Of a stretch of DNA of 64,000 bases, positions 21,918 to 32,400 are shown piece after piece; position 1 is the stretch's first letter; the number at the start of each line of letters is the position of its first letter. A program made the translations under genes and the position numbers. The DNA lies in assembly GCF_022014235.1 (NCBI RefSeq), contig NZ_JAKLTD010000001.1:200188-264187 (forward strand). Reading direction: 5' to 3'. The stretch is from Methanothermobacter sp. K4. GTDB taxonomy: Archaea > Methanobacteriota > Methanobacteria > Methanobacteriales > Methanothermobacteraceae. Under the pieces are notes generated by a model. It made no database searches. It was not told the origin of the DNA and saw nothing but the letters and a program-made list of their open reading frames with translations.

Positions 21918-22064
21918 GTTCTCTCACCTCATAGTTCATATCCATGGACTGATTGATATCCATCACCACAGCGGGTTCTCTCACCCCACAGTTCATATGG
22001 ACTGATTGATATCCATCAGCTCAGGTTCCCTCATAGTTCATATCCATGGACTGATTGATATTCA
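21918..22064. repeat. cfbD: Three direct repeats in the cfbD leader
   Basis: Three units begin at 21918, 21975 and 22025 (spacings 57 and 50). Each contains, on the plus strand, GTTC(T/C)CTCA then a block ending CATATCCATGGACTGATTGA plus TAT(C/T)CAT; unit 2 lacks five bases of this block. Read on the cfbD strand, every unit carries a version of the ribosome-site segment GAGGTGAGAGAAC, but only the last one precedes a usable start. A TATA box for cfbD lies upstream near 22072-22082 (CTTATATACTAA). Confidence 0.9.
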
Positions 22065-22097
22065 TTTAAGTCAAATTAGTATATAAGGATGGTTACC

Positions 22098-22796
22098 ATG
22101 ATCATAGATAACCCTCTGATGGGAATATACCTTGAAAGACCCAACAGGTTCACCATGGCTGTTGATGTTGGTGGTGAAAGGAAGCTGGCCCACCTTAAGG
22201 ATCCTGGTAGGCTCAAGGAGCTCCTTATACCTGGAAATGAGGTCCTAATTAGGAAAGCCGCTGGAAAGGAAAGGAAAACCGAATTTGATGTCATAGCACT
22301 CAGAAGGGGGGATGAATGGGTCCTTGTGAATTCCGGTTTCCACAGTGACATCGCCGCCAGCCTTATAAAATCAGGCCTTATTGAAGAATTTCATGGTTTC
22401 GCGGTGAAGAAAAGGGAGTACAGATTCGGGAGAAGCAGAATTGACTTTCTTCTGGCATCAGAGTCTGAAGAAATGCTTGTTGAGGTTAAGGGCTGTACCC
22501 TTGTAAATGGTGAGGTGGCACTCTTCCCTGATGCCCCCACACTGAGGGGAAGGCGGCATGTTGAGGAGCTTGCATCTGCACTCTCCATGGGCTATAATAG
22601 CAGCGTTCTTTTCCTGGTTTTTGGTGAGAATGCACGTTTTTTCTCTCCAAATATTGAAATGGACCCTGAATTCTCATATGCGCTTAAAGAAGCCCATGAT
22701 AAAGGTGTGAATGTGATAGCATATTCCTTCCGCACTGTTCTTGACTGTTCTGTGCTTGTTGAGCCCGTAAGGCGGATCCCCCTTATATGGCCATAA
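22098..22796 (+). CDS. sfsA: SfsA family DNA-binding/nuclease-like protein
   Basis: Homolog of the bacterial sugar fermentation stimulation protein A, a small protein with an OB-like N-terminus and a restriction-endonuclease-like core; its physiological role in archaea is not established. The 232 residues show AHLKDPGRLKELL (about 31-43), FGRSRIDFLL and the nuclease-like ML-VEVKGCTL strand, followed by FPDAPTLRGRRHVEEL. All are typical of SfsA. Starts at 22089, 22098 and 22119 are possible; a TATA-like sequence at 22074-22082 lies too close for the first one. Confidence 0.88.
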   Translation: MIIDNPLMGIYLERPNRFTMAVDVGGERKLAHLKDPGRLKELLIPGNEVLIRKAAGKERKTEFDVIALRRGDEWVLVNSGFHSDIAASLIKSGLIEEFHGFAVKKREYRFGRSRIDFLLASESEEMLVEVKGCTLVNGEVALFPDAPTLRGRRHVEELASALSMGYNSSVLFLVFGENARFFSPNIEMDPEFSYALKEAHDKGVNVIAYSFRTVLDCSVLVEPVRRIPLIWP

Positions 22797-22805
22797 GTCC
22801 TGTGA

Positions 22806-23816
22806 TCATGAGCCTATGTATTCAATCAGGCGATCTATCTCATGGGTTTTCCCTATCCCCAGAATTATATCGCCTTTCTGGAATACGTAATCCCTGGGTG
22901 GGTCTATTATGAGTTCGTCGCCCCGTCCCACACCAATTACTATCACACCTGTCCTCTCATGGATGTCTGCATCAAGGACTGAAATGCCCTCAATGGGACT
23001 TTTTGGGGGCACCGGGACTTCAACCATCCTCCTTGTGGATCCCTCTGCAAGGACGTCCTGTACAAACATGGCCTCATAGCCATCATCAATGCTTTTTGAC
23101 ATAAGCCTACCAGATATAACAAATGGCGAGATGACCTGGTCGGCCCCGGCCATCCTGATCTGCTCGATGTTCTCATAGCGTTCGGCCTCGGCTATTATCC
23201 TCACATTGGAGTCGATTTTCCTTATCCCCAGTATGCAGTGTATGGTCTCTGAATCAGACCCCATGTCCACTATAACCGCCCTTGCACCCCTTACATTGGC
23301 CTTTTCAAGGTCAGATATCCTTGTTGGGTCTCCATGTACAAAGTTGGCACCATTCTTGAGGACCGTCTTCCTGACACCCTCATCCTCAGCGAGCACAAAG
23401 ACCTCGCTTCCGCCCAGCTCCCTCAGGCACTCGAGTGTGCTCTCACTCCAGCCACATATAACCACATGTTTTGATTTAACCACGTCTATCAGCCCCATAA
23501 GCCTCATCTGCTGTCTCTTTATCAGGAGTTCAAGCAGTGTTTCAACTGCAATGGCAAATGTCCCTATACCCAGGACTATGAGGGTCACGGTGAAGTACAT
23601 CCCCAGTGGTGTTGAGGGACTGTAGTCCCCGTAGCCCACGGTCCCTATGGTCACGAAGGTCCAGTAGAATGATACCGTCCATGATTCACCTTCAATGAAG
23701 TGGAATCCGAGAGTTCCGTAGGCGATGACCACCACTGCAAGGAGGAATATCCGTGCAGCAGGGACCCTCATAACCCGGGGGAGGTGTTTCCTTATTATCT
23801 CAATTATGAGCACCAT
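22806..23816 (-). CDS. mthK: Calcium-gated potassium channel MthK
   Basis: Two-helix potassium channel with a cytoplasmic RCK gating domain. From the ATG at 23816 it has 336 residues, the length of the crystallised MthK. Visible features are the pore helix and filter TVGYGD (59-64), the gating helix to about 98, then the RCK Rossmann fold ([11 protein letters not shown] from 117) and the C-lobe. The calcium-site residues D184, E210 and E212 are all present. M107, the internal start that yields the free RCK subunit of the gating ring, is kept. AGGGT precedes the ATG at 23816; the ATG two codons earlier is less well placed. Co-transcribed with the small upstream gene. Confidence 0.96.
   Translation of the reverse strand: MVLIIEIIRKHLPRVMRVPAARIFLLAVVVIAYGTLGFHFIEGESWTVSFYWTFVTIGTVGYGDYSPSTPLGMYFTVTLIVLGIGTFAIAVETLLELLIKRQQMRLMGLIDVVKSKHVVICGWSESTLECLRELGGSEVFVLAEDEGVRKTVLKNGANFVHGDPTRISDLEKANVRGARAVIVDMGSDSETIHCILGIRKIDSNVRIIAEAERYENIEQIRMAGADQVISPFVISGRLMSKSIDDGYEAMFVQDVLAEGSTRRMVEVPVPPKSPIEGISVLDADIHERTGVIVIGVGRGDELIIDPPRDYVFQKGDIILGIGKTHEIDRLIEYIGS
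23496..23505 (-). promoter_or_regulatory. mthK: Internal translation start for the MthK RCK subunit
   Basis: ATG at 23498 encodes M107, and GAGG lies three bases upstream (23502-23505 on the minus strand). In the M. thermautotrophicus protein this Met is known to start a separate RCK polypeptide that completes the octameric gating ring. The spacing is short, so the ribosome site is weak. Confidence 0.55.
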
Positions 23817-23834
23817 TTCCATTACCCTGCCCGG

Positions 23835-24113
23835 TTATGGGGATCCGCGCCTTGTGAAGAATATGTATGCCAGGACCACGGCAACAATCAGGACAATCAC
23901 AATAGCTGCAAGAAGCCACCAGCCGCCAGAGCCCCCCTCATCGTCATCATCATCGTCAAGATCGGTTTTGAGCTTCTTTGATGAACCCTTAAATCCACTG
24001 AATCCTCCCTTACCCTTGATTGTGGGTTTCACGGAATCTAAGTCCTGTGCAGCGCATGCTTCAAGGGCGCCGGCAAGAAATACCATCAAAAGCATAAGTG
24101 CAATCCATCTCAT
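23835..24113 (-). CDS. Small secreted/membrane protein upstream of mthK
   Basis: A 92-residue protein with a signal sequence (residues 1-22, ending ACAAQ, with a loosely lipobox-like L-E-A-C), a basic Gly/Lys stretch, a run of six aspartates then Glu (DDDDDDEGG, about 53-61), and one membrane helix (about 65-86) followed by RRG. The predicted product is a short outward-facing segment tethered by one C-terminal helix. The strong site GGAGGTG precedes the ATG at 24113. It ends 18 bases before the mthK start on the same strand, so the two are very likely one transcript. Family not recognised. Confidence 0.7.
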   Translation of the reverse strand: MRWIALMLLMVFLAGALEACAAQDLDSVKPTIKGKGGFSGFKGSSKKLKTDLDDDDDDEGGSGGWWLLAAIVIVLIVAVVLAYIFFTRRGSP

Positions 24114-24225
24114 TCAGGCACCTCCTCTGGGATACATTTCTAATTTGCATTATTAAAAAATTTCTGAAATAGTCTGGTCAGCTCAGGATTAAGTTTCCGG
24201 TCTCATCTCTGAGAAAAATATCTGA

Positions 24226-26949
24226 TCATCTCAGCCTCCTCTGGATTGACTTCCTCGCCTCATCTGTAAGAAAAACCAGTGGCGCGAAAAGGATGATCAT
24301 CAGCCATTCAACCGGTTTCAGTGGCTGTGTTCCGAAAACCGGCTGCAATGGGGGCAGATATATGACCATCAGCATCACGATGATGGCGAATATCATGCCC
24401 GCAGGTATCCACCTGTTCCTCAGAAGCCCCACCTTCAGTGCTGAGGAGCGGGTGGTCTGTGATGAGAGGAGATTGCCCATCTGGGCCATCACTATACCTG
24501 CAAAGACCACAGTGGTGGCCCTCATGTATAGGGGGTCATCCGCCGGGAGGCTCTGACCTGGCACCCATCCTCCAGCTGAGAGCACAAGGAAGTATGCCAT
24601 CATCACAAGGAATGCCTCAATGGATCCCGTGAAGAGGTACCCCCTGAGGAGGACCTCAAGGTTAAGTAGTCTCTCCCTGACCGGTCTTGGTGGCCTCTGC
24701 ATCACATCGGATTCAGGTGGGGATCTTCCCAGGGCAAGGGCAGGCAGCGTATCGGTACCAAGGTCTATTGCAAGTATCTGCATTATTGTTATGGGGAGGG
24801 GTATCCCGAAGAGCACCATGAGGATGAATGGGACTATCTCTGCGGTTTCATGTGAAAATATGTAGGTTATGAATTTCCTTATGTTCTCATATACCGTCCT
24901 GCCCTCCCTCACCGCAGTTACAATGCTTGCAAAGTTGTCATCTGCGAGTACTATGTCAGCGGCCTCCTTTGCAACGTCGGTGTCGCTACCCATTGCAACG
25001 CCAATATCAGCCTTTCTGAGGGCCGGGGCATCATTCACCCCATCGCCTGTCATTGCAACTATCTCCTCGGCATCCTCAAGAACGGAGGCTATCCTCATCT
25101 TGTGTTCAGGGACTGCCCTTGCAAATATTATGTTCTCCTCCTCAGAGAGTATCCTTAGAAGTTCTGGGTCTCCCATTTCATCCAGTTCCTTTCCCTTTAT
25201 CACCCTGTAGCTGTCGCCCTCTATTATTCCAAGTTCAGCTGCTATTGCTGCGGCGGTGAGACCATAATCCCCTGTTATCATTATTATCCTTATACCTGCA
25301 GTTCTGCACTGCCTCACAGCCTCCTTCACACCCTCCCTGGGCGGGTCATACATTGCAGCCATTCCGACCAGTGTCAGTTCCCTTTCAACGTTCTCCGGCG
25401 TGTAATCCTCGAGGTCCTCTGGAAGTTCTCTGTAAGCGAATGCAAGTACTCTGAGGCCCTCAGAAGCCATTCTGTCATGTATATCTATGATGTTCCTTTT
25501 TTCATCATCATCCAGTGGTCTGGGTATTCCATCCACTGATATCCTCTCTGATAAATCTATTATCTTCTTGGGGGCACCCTTGACGTAGGCCACTCTTTTA
25601 CCTGATTTTTCATGGATGGATGTCATTGACTTTCTCTTTGAATCAAAGGGGAGCTCAATTATCCTGGGCATCCTCTCAAGTTCCCCCTCAAGGTCAAAGC
25701 CTATCTTCTCTGCAGCCACGAGAAGCGCGCCCTCCGTTGTGTCCCCAATCACATGCCAGCCCCTTTCGTCTCTTACAAGTTTTGCGTCGTTGCAGAATGA
25801 CGCGGCCCTCATCAGGAGCCTTATCTCCCTTACCTCCCTGTGGGTTACAGTTTTTCCATTGCAGAGGAATTCACCCTCTGGATTGTAGCCTGAACCTGTG
25901 ACCTCCACGACCCTGTAGGGTATCCATATCTTCCTTACTGTCATCTCACCCCTTGTCAGGGTCCCGGTCTTATCTGTGCAGATTATTGTTGTGGATCCCA
26001 GGGTCTCTACACTGGAGAGCCTCTTCACAAGGGCGTTCTCCAGGGCCATCTTCCTTGCTGATGCTGCAAGCGCCAGGGTTACGCTTGGTAGAAGACCTTC
26101 AGGTACATTTGCAACCATGAGTCCTATTGCAAAGATCATTGCAGTCTCAAGGGGGAGTTTGACGATGTAGAGGTTGACTGCGAAAAGAACTATGCCCATT
26201 GAAACTGCTAGAATGCTTATGATACCTGCAGCGCGGGATATCTGCCTCTGAAGGGGGCTTGGCTCCTCCCTTACCTCCTGTGTGAGGGATGCTATCCTGC
26301 TGAATTCTGTATCCCCCCCTGTTGCGAATACTATGGCCTTCCCTGTCCCTGATACCACCTGTGTACCTGCAAATACGATGTTATCGATATCTATATAATT
26401 TTCAAATTTTTTAACTGGATGTGATATCTTTCTGACCGGCTTTGATTCCCCTGTGAGCGTGGATGCATCGATCTTGAGCTGGCTGGATTCAACTAGCCTT
26501 GCATCTGCGGGGACAGTGTCCCCCTCCTCCAGAAGGATCAGGTCACCGGGGACCACCTCAGCTGCCTGGATCACAGTTTCATCTGAACCCCTCATAACCT
26601 TAACCATGACCGGGAGAATATCCCGGAGGGCCTCTGCAGCCTTCTCTGCCTCGTATTCCTGCCAGAAACTGAAAACCGCGTTTATGATTATTACAAGTAT
26701 GATTGCAACCGCCAGCTGATTGTTGCCTGTGATGAGTGATAATATCGCTGATATCCAGAGGAGGATCGCCAGGACATTGTAAAGGTTGGAGAGAAAGAGA
26801 AGTATGTGTGGTTTACCCCTGAATTCCTCGAGTTGGTTGGGGCCATATTTCTTAAGGCGCCTTTCAGCCTCAGGGGGGTCAAGGCTCGCTGGTGAAGTCT
26901 CAAGCCTCCTGAAAACCTCTTCCTCGTGAAGCTCATGTATATCATCCAT
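24226..26949 (-). CDS. P-type cation ATPase, type II (Ca2+ or Na+/K+-like)
   Basis: A 907-residue P2-type pump. It shows an N-terminal cation-ATPase domain, TGES (166-169), membrane helix 4 motif VANVPEGLLPSVT (279-291), the phosphorylation site D326 in TDKTGTLT, the KGAPKKI nucleotide-domain motif, TGDGVNDAPAL, and a complete C-terminal set of six helices. PEGL with a preceding N and the overall length fit both SERCA/PMR1-like calcium pumps and the archaeal Na+/K+-type pumps; the ion is not decided. The start at 26949 has GGTGA six bases upstream. Its leader and promoter are duplicated upstream. Confidence 0.9.
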   Translation of the reverse strand: MDDIHELHEEEVFRRLETSPASLDPPEAERRLKKYGPNQLEEFRGKPHILLFLSNLYNVLAILLWISAILSLITGNNQLAVAIILVIIINAVFSFWQEYEAEKAAEALRDILPVMVKVMRGSDETVIQAAEVVPGDLILLEEGDTVPADARLVESSQLKIDASTLTGESKPVRKISHPVKKFENYIDIDNIVFAGTQVVSGTGKAIVFATGGDTEFSRIASLTQEVREEPSPLQRQISRAAGIISILAVSMGIVLFAVNLYIVKLPLETAMIFAIGLMVANVPEGLLPSVTLALAASARKMALENALVKRLSSVETLGSTTIICTDKTGTLTRGEMTVRKIWIPYRVVEVTGSGYNPEGEFLCNGKTVTHREVREIRLLMRAASFCNDAKLVRDERGWHVIGDTTEGALLVAAEKIGFDLEGELERMPRIIELPFDSKRKSMTSIHEKSGKRVAYVKGAPKKIIDLSERISVDGIPRPLDDDEKRNIIDIHDRMASEGLRVLAFAYRELPEDLEDYTPENVERELTLVGMAAMYDPPREGVKEAVRQCRTAGIRIIMITGDYGLTAAAIAAELGIIEGDSYRVIKGKELDEMGDPELLRILSEEENIIFARAVPEHKMRIASVLEDAEEIVAMTGDGVNDAPALRKADIGVAMGSDTDVAKEAADIVLADDNFASIVTAVREGRTVYENIRKFITYIFSHETAEIVPFILMVLFGIPLPITIMQILAIDLGTDTLPALALGRSPPESDVMQRPPRPVRERLLNLEVLLRGYLFTGSIEAFLVMMAYFLVLSAGGWVPGQSLPADDPLYMRATTVVFAGIVMAQMGNLLSSQTTRSSALKVGLLRNRWIPAGMIFAIIVMLMVIYLPPLQPVFGTQPLKPVEWLMIILFAPLVFLTDEARKSIQRRLR

Positions 26950-26961
26950 TGCCTTCACCAT

Positions 26962-27091
26962 CAGTTACACTTGAAACTTACCACTCAATTTAATAATTTT
27001 CAGTAATATTTAATGTTTCACCATACGCTGTTCCATATGGAGAATGCCACGCCAGTTACACTTGAAACTGACCACTCAATTTAATAATTTT
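26962..27091. repeat. Duplicated 39-bp promoter/leader segment of the cation ATPase
   Basis: A 39-base segment at 26962-27000 recurs at 27053-27091 with one mismatch, period 91. On the ATPase strand each copy reads an AT-rich box (AAAATTATTAAATTGAG) followed by the leader sequence that ends just before the gene. The gene-proximal copy abuts the ribosome site; the distal copy is next to the end of the YchF-like gene. Confidence 0.92.
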
Positions 27092-27099
27092 ATGTAATA

Positions 27100-28290
27100 C
27101 TATCTGCCACATATTATGCTTATTATGTCCCCATCCTCAAGTTCATGATCCGCCGCAACCCTCATCCCCTTCCTTGCATCCACCGCGTGCATGAAGGAAT
27201 CCCCTATCTCGGTGTGTATCAGGTAGGCAAGGTCCCTTGGGCCTGAACCGCGGGGAACCAGCAGCGCATCAGGGAGAACATTGCCCCTCTGATCAGTGAA
27301 GTGATGTTCATCCTCAACCGGGAAGACAACTATCATATCCAGAAGATCAAATACCACCCTGTTGATTGCCTCCTGGACACCCGTGCTCCCGTAGACCTCA
27401 AGGACGTTTTCACGGATATACTCAAGGGCTGCCCTCTGCCTGTCGGTGAGCCCTGACCCATCAACAATCTCAAAGTCCCCTGCCCCTGGTGTGTAACTAA
27501 TAAGCCCGGCCTCTGATGCCCTTCTGAGGGCAAGTTCAGCCTCTGCAGATGCCGGTACCACATGGGGGTAGGAATCCATGAGGCGTTCAATGTTTTTCCG
27601 AGCCTCTGGAATGTCGGCCTTGTTTGCAACTATCAGCATGGGCTTTGCTATCCTGAGGAGTTCATCAAGAAATTCCAGGAGTTCATCCTTACCCCATGAG
27701 TAAACATCTGCCTCCACCTTCCTTGATGCCTCGATGATATCCTCGGGAGTTATACCTGTACCTGAGAGCTGTTCATGTATTATGCGATTCATATCAAGCT
27801 TCTCTGATGCTGCCTTCCTTAAAAGGCGTTCCCAGTTCTTCTCAAGGATGCCGTAGAGCCACATGGTTATTTCGTCCTCAAGGAACTGCACATCCTCCAT
27901 AGGGTCATGGCTCCCTGGCTCAACGGGTCTTCCCTCCTCGTCTGTTGAACCTGAGGCGTCTATTACATGCAGGAATGCTCTGGCCTGTCTGAGATCATCC
28001 AGGAACTTATTTCCAAGGCCCCTGCCCTCATGGGCCCCCGGGACAAGACCCGCCACATCGATGAGTTCCACAGGGATCAGTCTGGTGCCATCAATGCATC
28101 GTGAGTTTTTGGGGTTGCACTGGACCCCAAGCTCCTGGCAGGGGCACCTGCAGGATGCATAGGCAACTGCATGGTTGGCATCGATGGTGGTGAATGGATA
28201 TGATGCCACCTCTGCCTCTGAGAGGGTGGCTGCGTTGAAGAAGGATGATTTTCCAACGTTGGGTTTTCCTGTGACTGCAATCTGAATCAT
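27100..28290 (-). CDS. YchF/Obg-related GTP-binding protein with TGS domain
   Basis: A 396-residue P-loop GTPase. The G1 motif [11 protein letters not shown] lies at residues 6-16, switch and G3 at [27 protein letters not shown]4 at VANKADIP, and a C-terminal TGS domain from about 310. A cysteine cluster in the switch region ([12 protein letters not shown]...RC) is typical of the archaeal and eukaryotic branch of these proteins. It probably acts in ribosome function or stress adaptation. The ATG at 28290 has GTGGT upstream. Divergent from cbiE. Confidence 0.88.
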   Translation of the reverse strand: MIQIAVTGKPNVGKSSFFNAATLSEAEVASYPFTTIDANHAVAYASCRCPCQELGVQCNPKNSRCIDGTRLIPVELIDVAGLVPGAHEGRGLGNKFLDDLRQARAFLHVIDASGSTDEEGRPVEPGSHDPMEDVQFLEDEITMWLYGILEKNWERLLRKAASEKLDMNRIIHEQLSGTGITPEDIIEASRKVEADVYSWGKDELLEFLDELLRIAKPMLIVANKADIPEARKNIERLMDSYPHVVPASAEAELALRRASEAGLISYTPGAGDFEIVDGSGLTDRQRAALEYIRENVLEVYGSTGVQEAINRVVFDLLDMIVVFPVEDEHHFTDQRGNVLPDALLVPRGSGPRDLAYLIHTEIGDSFMHAVDARKGMRVAADHELEDGDIISIICGR

Positions 28291-28317
28291 TGTTACCACA
28301 TTAATAAATGGTCATGA

Positions 28318-28381
28318 AACAATTATATATGTTGGTCCTGAATAATATCCGTTGAACTGAATGCGCTGGTTGTGGATGGTC
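28318..28381 (+). promoter_or_regulatory. cbiE: cbiE promoter
   Basis: A TATA box (AATTATATATGTTGG, about 28321-28335) lies in the gap between the divergent YchF-like gene and cbiE. Transcription would start near 28350. The possible ATGs at 28361, 28376 and 28382 all fall downstream of that point. Confidence 0.55.
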
Positions 28382-29005
28382 ATGGTGCTCTATATAGTGG
28401 GTATAGGTCCCGGTTCATCTGATTACATCACCCCTGCCGCTGCTGCCGCTGTGGGGGAGTCTGATACTGTATTTGGGAGTAGAAGGGCCCTTGAACTGTT
28501 TCCTGATGTGAATGAAGCTGTAGTGGTGGGTGGTGGGGATATGGATGAAAAGCTTGAAATGGCGGCTGAGCTTGCAGTTTCAGGTAAGGTTTCGGTGCTC
28601 TCAACAGGTGACCCCGGGTTTTCAGGTGTTCTGAAACCAATTAAGAGGATACTATCAGAAAAGAAGCTTGACGTTGAAATTCAGGTTATTCCTGGTGTGA
28701 GTTCCGTCCAGCTCTGCGCTGCAAGGCTCCTTATTCCCTGGGATGATGCTGACATAGTCACATTTCACGGCCGAAGTGAGGAGAATATAGTGCATATTCT
28801 TGATAACGGGAGGCCAACGATAATTCTCCCATCAAGGACCCCCTCTGATACCGCCAGGTTCCTTATGGAAATTGGTGTGGATCCAGAAAGATTTGTTGCT
28901 GTCTGTGAAAGGCTCAGCTACCCTGATGAAAGGATTGTTAAACTGAAACTCGGGGAACTGGCGGTATCTGAATTCAGCTACATGTCAGTCATTGTGGTAT
29001 TCTGA
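28382..29005 (+). CDS. cbiE: Cobalt-precorrin-7 (C5)-methyltransferase
   Basis: SAM-dependent tetrapyrrole methyltransferase of the cobamide (vitamin B12) pathway. The 207-residue protein opens with VLYIVGIGPGSSDYIT, the family's first signature, and has VSVLSTGDPGFSGV and IPGVSSVQLCAARL. It matches the separate CbiE subunit; the decarboxylating partner CbiT is not adjacent. The ATG at 28382 puts the conserved motif at the N-terminus. It stands alone between the YchF-like gene and a long AT-rich gap. Confidence 0.92.
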   Translation: MVLYIVGIGPGSSDYITPAAAAAVGESDTVFGSRRALELFPDVNEAVVVGGGDMDEKLEMAAELAVSGKVSVLSTGDPGFSGVLKPIKRILSEKKLDVEIQVIPGVSSVQLCAARLLIPWDDADIVTFHGRSEENIVHILDNGRPTIILPSRTPSDTARFLMEIGVDPERFVAVCERLSYPDERIVKLKLGELAVSEFSYMSVIVVF

Positions 29006-29415
29006 AGAGACCTATGAATTTCTTTTAATCTGATGCTGGACCTGATAAATTACACTGAAGCTTTCTATTTCTTTGATGAATTATCTGATTTCAGCTCGGG
29101 TACTCCAGTAACTCATGGCACGCCATAACTCTATTTTATTCAGATTTCAGTAAGAAATTTATTTAATAACCAATGAAATGACTGAAATTCTTGAAAAAAC
29201 AGATGAGTCCCTAATAGGGAGCATATAATACATATAAGTATTCTTTTAATAAAAATTCGCGTTTTAAACTAATATTTCAATGTTTAATGCATTCTAACAG
29301 TTCTAAATAAATAATATTTCATTATAGATCTATTTTTCAGTTTTAAAATTAAATAGTAAACTTTATTCATTATAAACAGAATATAAAATGTAATGTTTTC
29401 GGGAGGTGATAATCA
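29006..29415. other. 410-bp AT-rich non-coding gap
   Basis: No ORF, RNA gene or strong inverted repeat is visible. The base composition is much more AT-rich than the flanking genes. The left end may terminate cbiE (TTTCTTTTAATC, about 29020). The right end holds a TATA-like CATTATAAACA (about 29367-29377) and the ribosome site GGGAGGTGAT (29401-29410) of the surface protein gene. Confidence 0.6.
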
Positions 29416-32400
29416 TTGATTCATGTAAAAAGTTTTTCTGCTCTGATCTGCGGGCTCCTTCTCATGCTCGTCCTTCAGGGCTCAGCCTTTGCTGAATCAA
29501 ATTACACCATGGACTACTCAACCTACCTTGGTGGTGATGTGGTTGATGAGGCCCGTGACGTTTACGTTGATGAATCCGGTTACATCTATGTGACCGGTTC
29601 AACTCACGTCAATGGAGCCAAGGATGTCTTCGTGGCCAGATTCAACACATCAAGACAGGTCATATATTACACGACCTTCGGCGGGGGTGGAGACGACTGG
29701 GGACACAGAATCATCGCAGATGCAGATGGATACGCCTATGTTGCAGGCGAAATAAGTAGGGCTGGTGTTGAGGGCAAGGATGCGTTCGTGGCACGGATAG
29801 ACCCCCTTGGCAAAATCGAAAGGATCACATATATTGGCGGATCCAAGTATGACGTTGCAAAGGGTCTTGCAATGGATGGGTCCGGAACCCTCTATGTGAG
29901 CGGATACACCATCTCAGAGAACCTTCAGGTAACAGATGATGCTTACCAGAAAATCAATCATGGCGGTTATGATGCATTCATTGCCAAACTCGACCAGGAC
30001 CTCACCGTTATTTACCTGAGCTACCTTGGAGGATCATGGGACGACTACTGCCAGGGACTTGCCCTTGACAACAACGGGAACATCTACATTGCAGGGTACA
30101 CCTACTCTGATGATTTTCCGGTAACCTTCGATGCGATCTCACAGTATAAGAGTGGTACGAATGATATTTTCATGTCAAGATTCACACCACAGATGAGCTT
30201 TGACTACTCAACCTACCTTGGAGGTTCAGGACAGGACATGTGCCACGCCATTACCTCCTATGGTGGCCTCATCTACATTGCAGGTAAAACCAATTCCACC
30301 GACTTCCCCATAACCCCTGTGACTGCATACCAGAGGACAAAGAAGGGCCTTTCAGACGGATTCATCATGGCATTCGATGGTGAGGACGTGACATACTCAA
30401 CCTACTTCGGTGGAACCGGTGATGATTCAGTATATGGAATTGCACCCGACAGGTATGGAAACCTCTACCTGACAGGTACAACATCCTCATCTGACTTCCC
30501 CCTGACACAGGGAGCATTTGACAGGTCACTGAACGGTGTGGATGCCTTTATCACAAAATTCAGCATTCCACGAAACGTCCTCTACAGCTCCTACCTGGGT
30601 GGGATCGAAGCGGATCATGGCTATGCTGTTGCTGTTGACCCCTACCAGAACATCTATGTTGCCGGGAAGACCTGGTCAAACAATTTCCCTGTAACATCAG
30701 ATGCAAGAAAAACTAAACTTACAGGACTATCAGATGGTTTCCTCACAAGGTTCACGCCGTTCTTCATAAGCAACCTCACTGTAACACCTGCAAATGGAAC
30801 AGCACCTCTATTAATTACAGTGAAAGGTAAAATAACCAACTGGGGGGATGCCAGTGGATGGTACCGCCTCGGCCTCTACGTTAACGGATATGAGGTCTTA
30901 TGGCAGTGGATAGAGGTGGGATCAAAAACAACAAGGGACTTCAGCTTTGATTATCTGCTCAGAAACAGCCGTACATATTCCGTTACCGTGAACAACTTCC
31001 AGCCGTTCACTGTCAGGGCATTCAGCGGCCCGCTCATAATCCCTGAAAATCTTACAGTACTACCACGTGCCGGGACAGAGCCCCTCAGGGTTAACGTAAC
31101 TGCTGATATTGTCAACTACGGTGATCTTCCTGACACATACACCGCCGGCCTCTACGTCAATGGAATTCTCGTTGATAGCAAAAATGTGACTGTTGCTGCA
31201 AATTCAAGGGTCAGGGTATCCTTCAACAGGACCCTTGCCGCTGGTATACATGAAATAACCATAAATGACCTCGAACCCCTCACAGTCAACGTCATGGAGG
31301 GTGAAAAGTTCCTTGTGGACGGTTTCAGACTGACACCGGAAAGTGGTCTTGCGCCGCTGAATGTCATGGTCACCGCGAATATCACCAGCATAGACTCAAG
31401 GACAAGGAGTTACACAGCCATAATCTATGTTAATGGAGTGGAGGTCCATGAACAGACATTGGATGTTCCTGGTGGAAGCACTGTACCGTTCTCTGCCATG
31501 ATAACACTCCCTGAAAGTGGAATCTACACCATATCACTCAACAACGCCACTTCAGGCACAGTCAGGGCCCTCAGTGCAGCTAGCTTCAGCCTCACCAATG
31601 TAACAGTAACGCCCCTGGAGGGTAAATCACCCCTCAATGTCACCGTGAACGCCACAGTCCGGAACCAGGGAGACCTTCCAGGTGATTTCACCGTTACCGT
31701 CTACCTTGACGGTGTCGCATGGGACAGCCGAACGGTCACCGTCCCGGGAAGGTCAAGTGTTAAGGTTTCAATTAAGAATCAGCTCATGGTCCCAGGGGAG
31801 TACAATCTCCGTGTTAACTCCGGTGAAGAGGTTAGAATCAGGGTGCTTGATCCTGACCCTGTGTTCGGGGGATTCGCTGTTACCCCCGGAACCGGCGTGG
31901 GTACACTGAACGTCACAGCACTCCTCAACGTTACAAACCCCTATGATATGGTCATAGGGTTCACAGCAAGGCTCCATGTCAACAACCAAACCGTCCAGGA
32001 GAACACGGTCAGCCTAAACCCCGGTGAAACAAGGGAAATCTTAATGAAAACAACACTGTTGCCTGGAAACTACAGTGTTGGAATAAATGGATTCACAAGG
32101 AATGTCAGGGTCCTTAAACCGGCGAATATAACCGCCTCAGATTTAACTGTCACCCCCACATCAGGCTTCAGCCCCCTTGACCTTGCAGCATCAGCTAAAC
32201 TCAGAAATACAGGGGAGGTCGATGGGGAGTACACCGCAACCCTATACATAAATGGTGCGGCTGTTGATACAAGAACCGTGACAGTCCCTGCAGGCGGAAC
32301 ATCCCAGGTGAGGTTCAACCACACCCTGAATGCTCCAGGAACATACCTTGCCGGCATAGGGGCACTTGCACCTGTAACCGTGAGGGCGCTCAGTGAACCT

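Noticed and set aside
21918-22064. CRISPR-like repeats before cfbD
   Set aside because: Only three diverged units with no regular spacers; the repeated part includes the cfbD ribosome site.
28361-28381. Longer cbiE N-terminus from ATG 28361
   Set aside because: The conserved family start IVGIGPG directly follows the ATG at 28382, and the extra residues match nothing typical.
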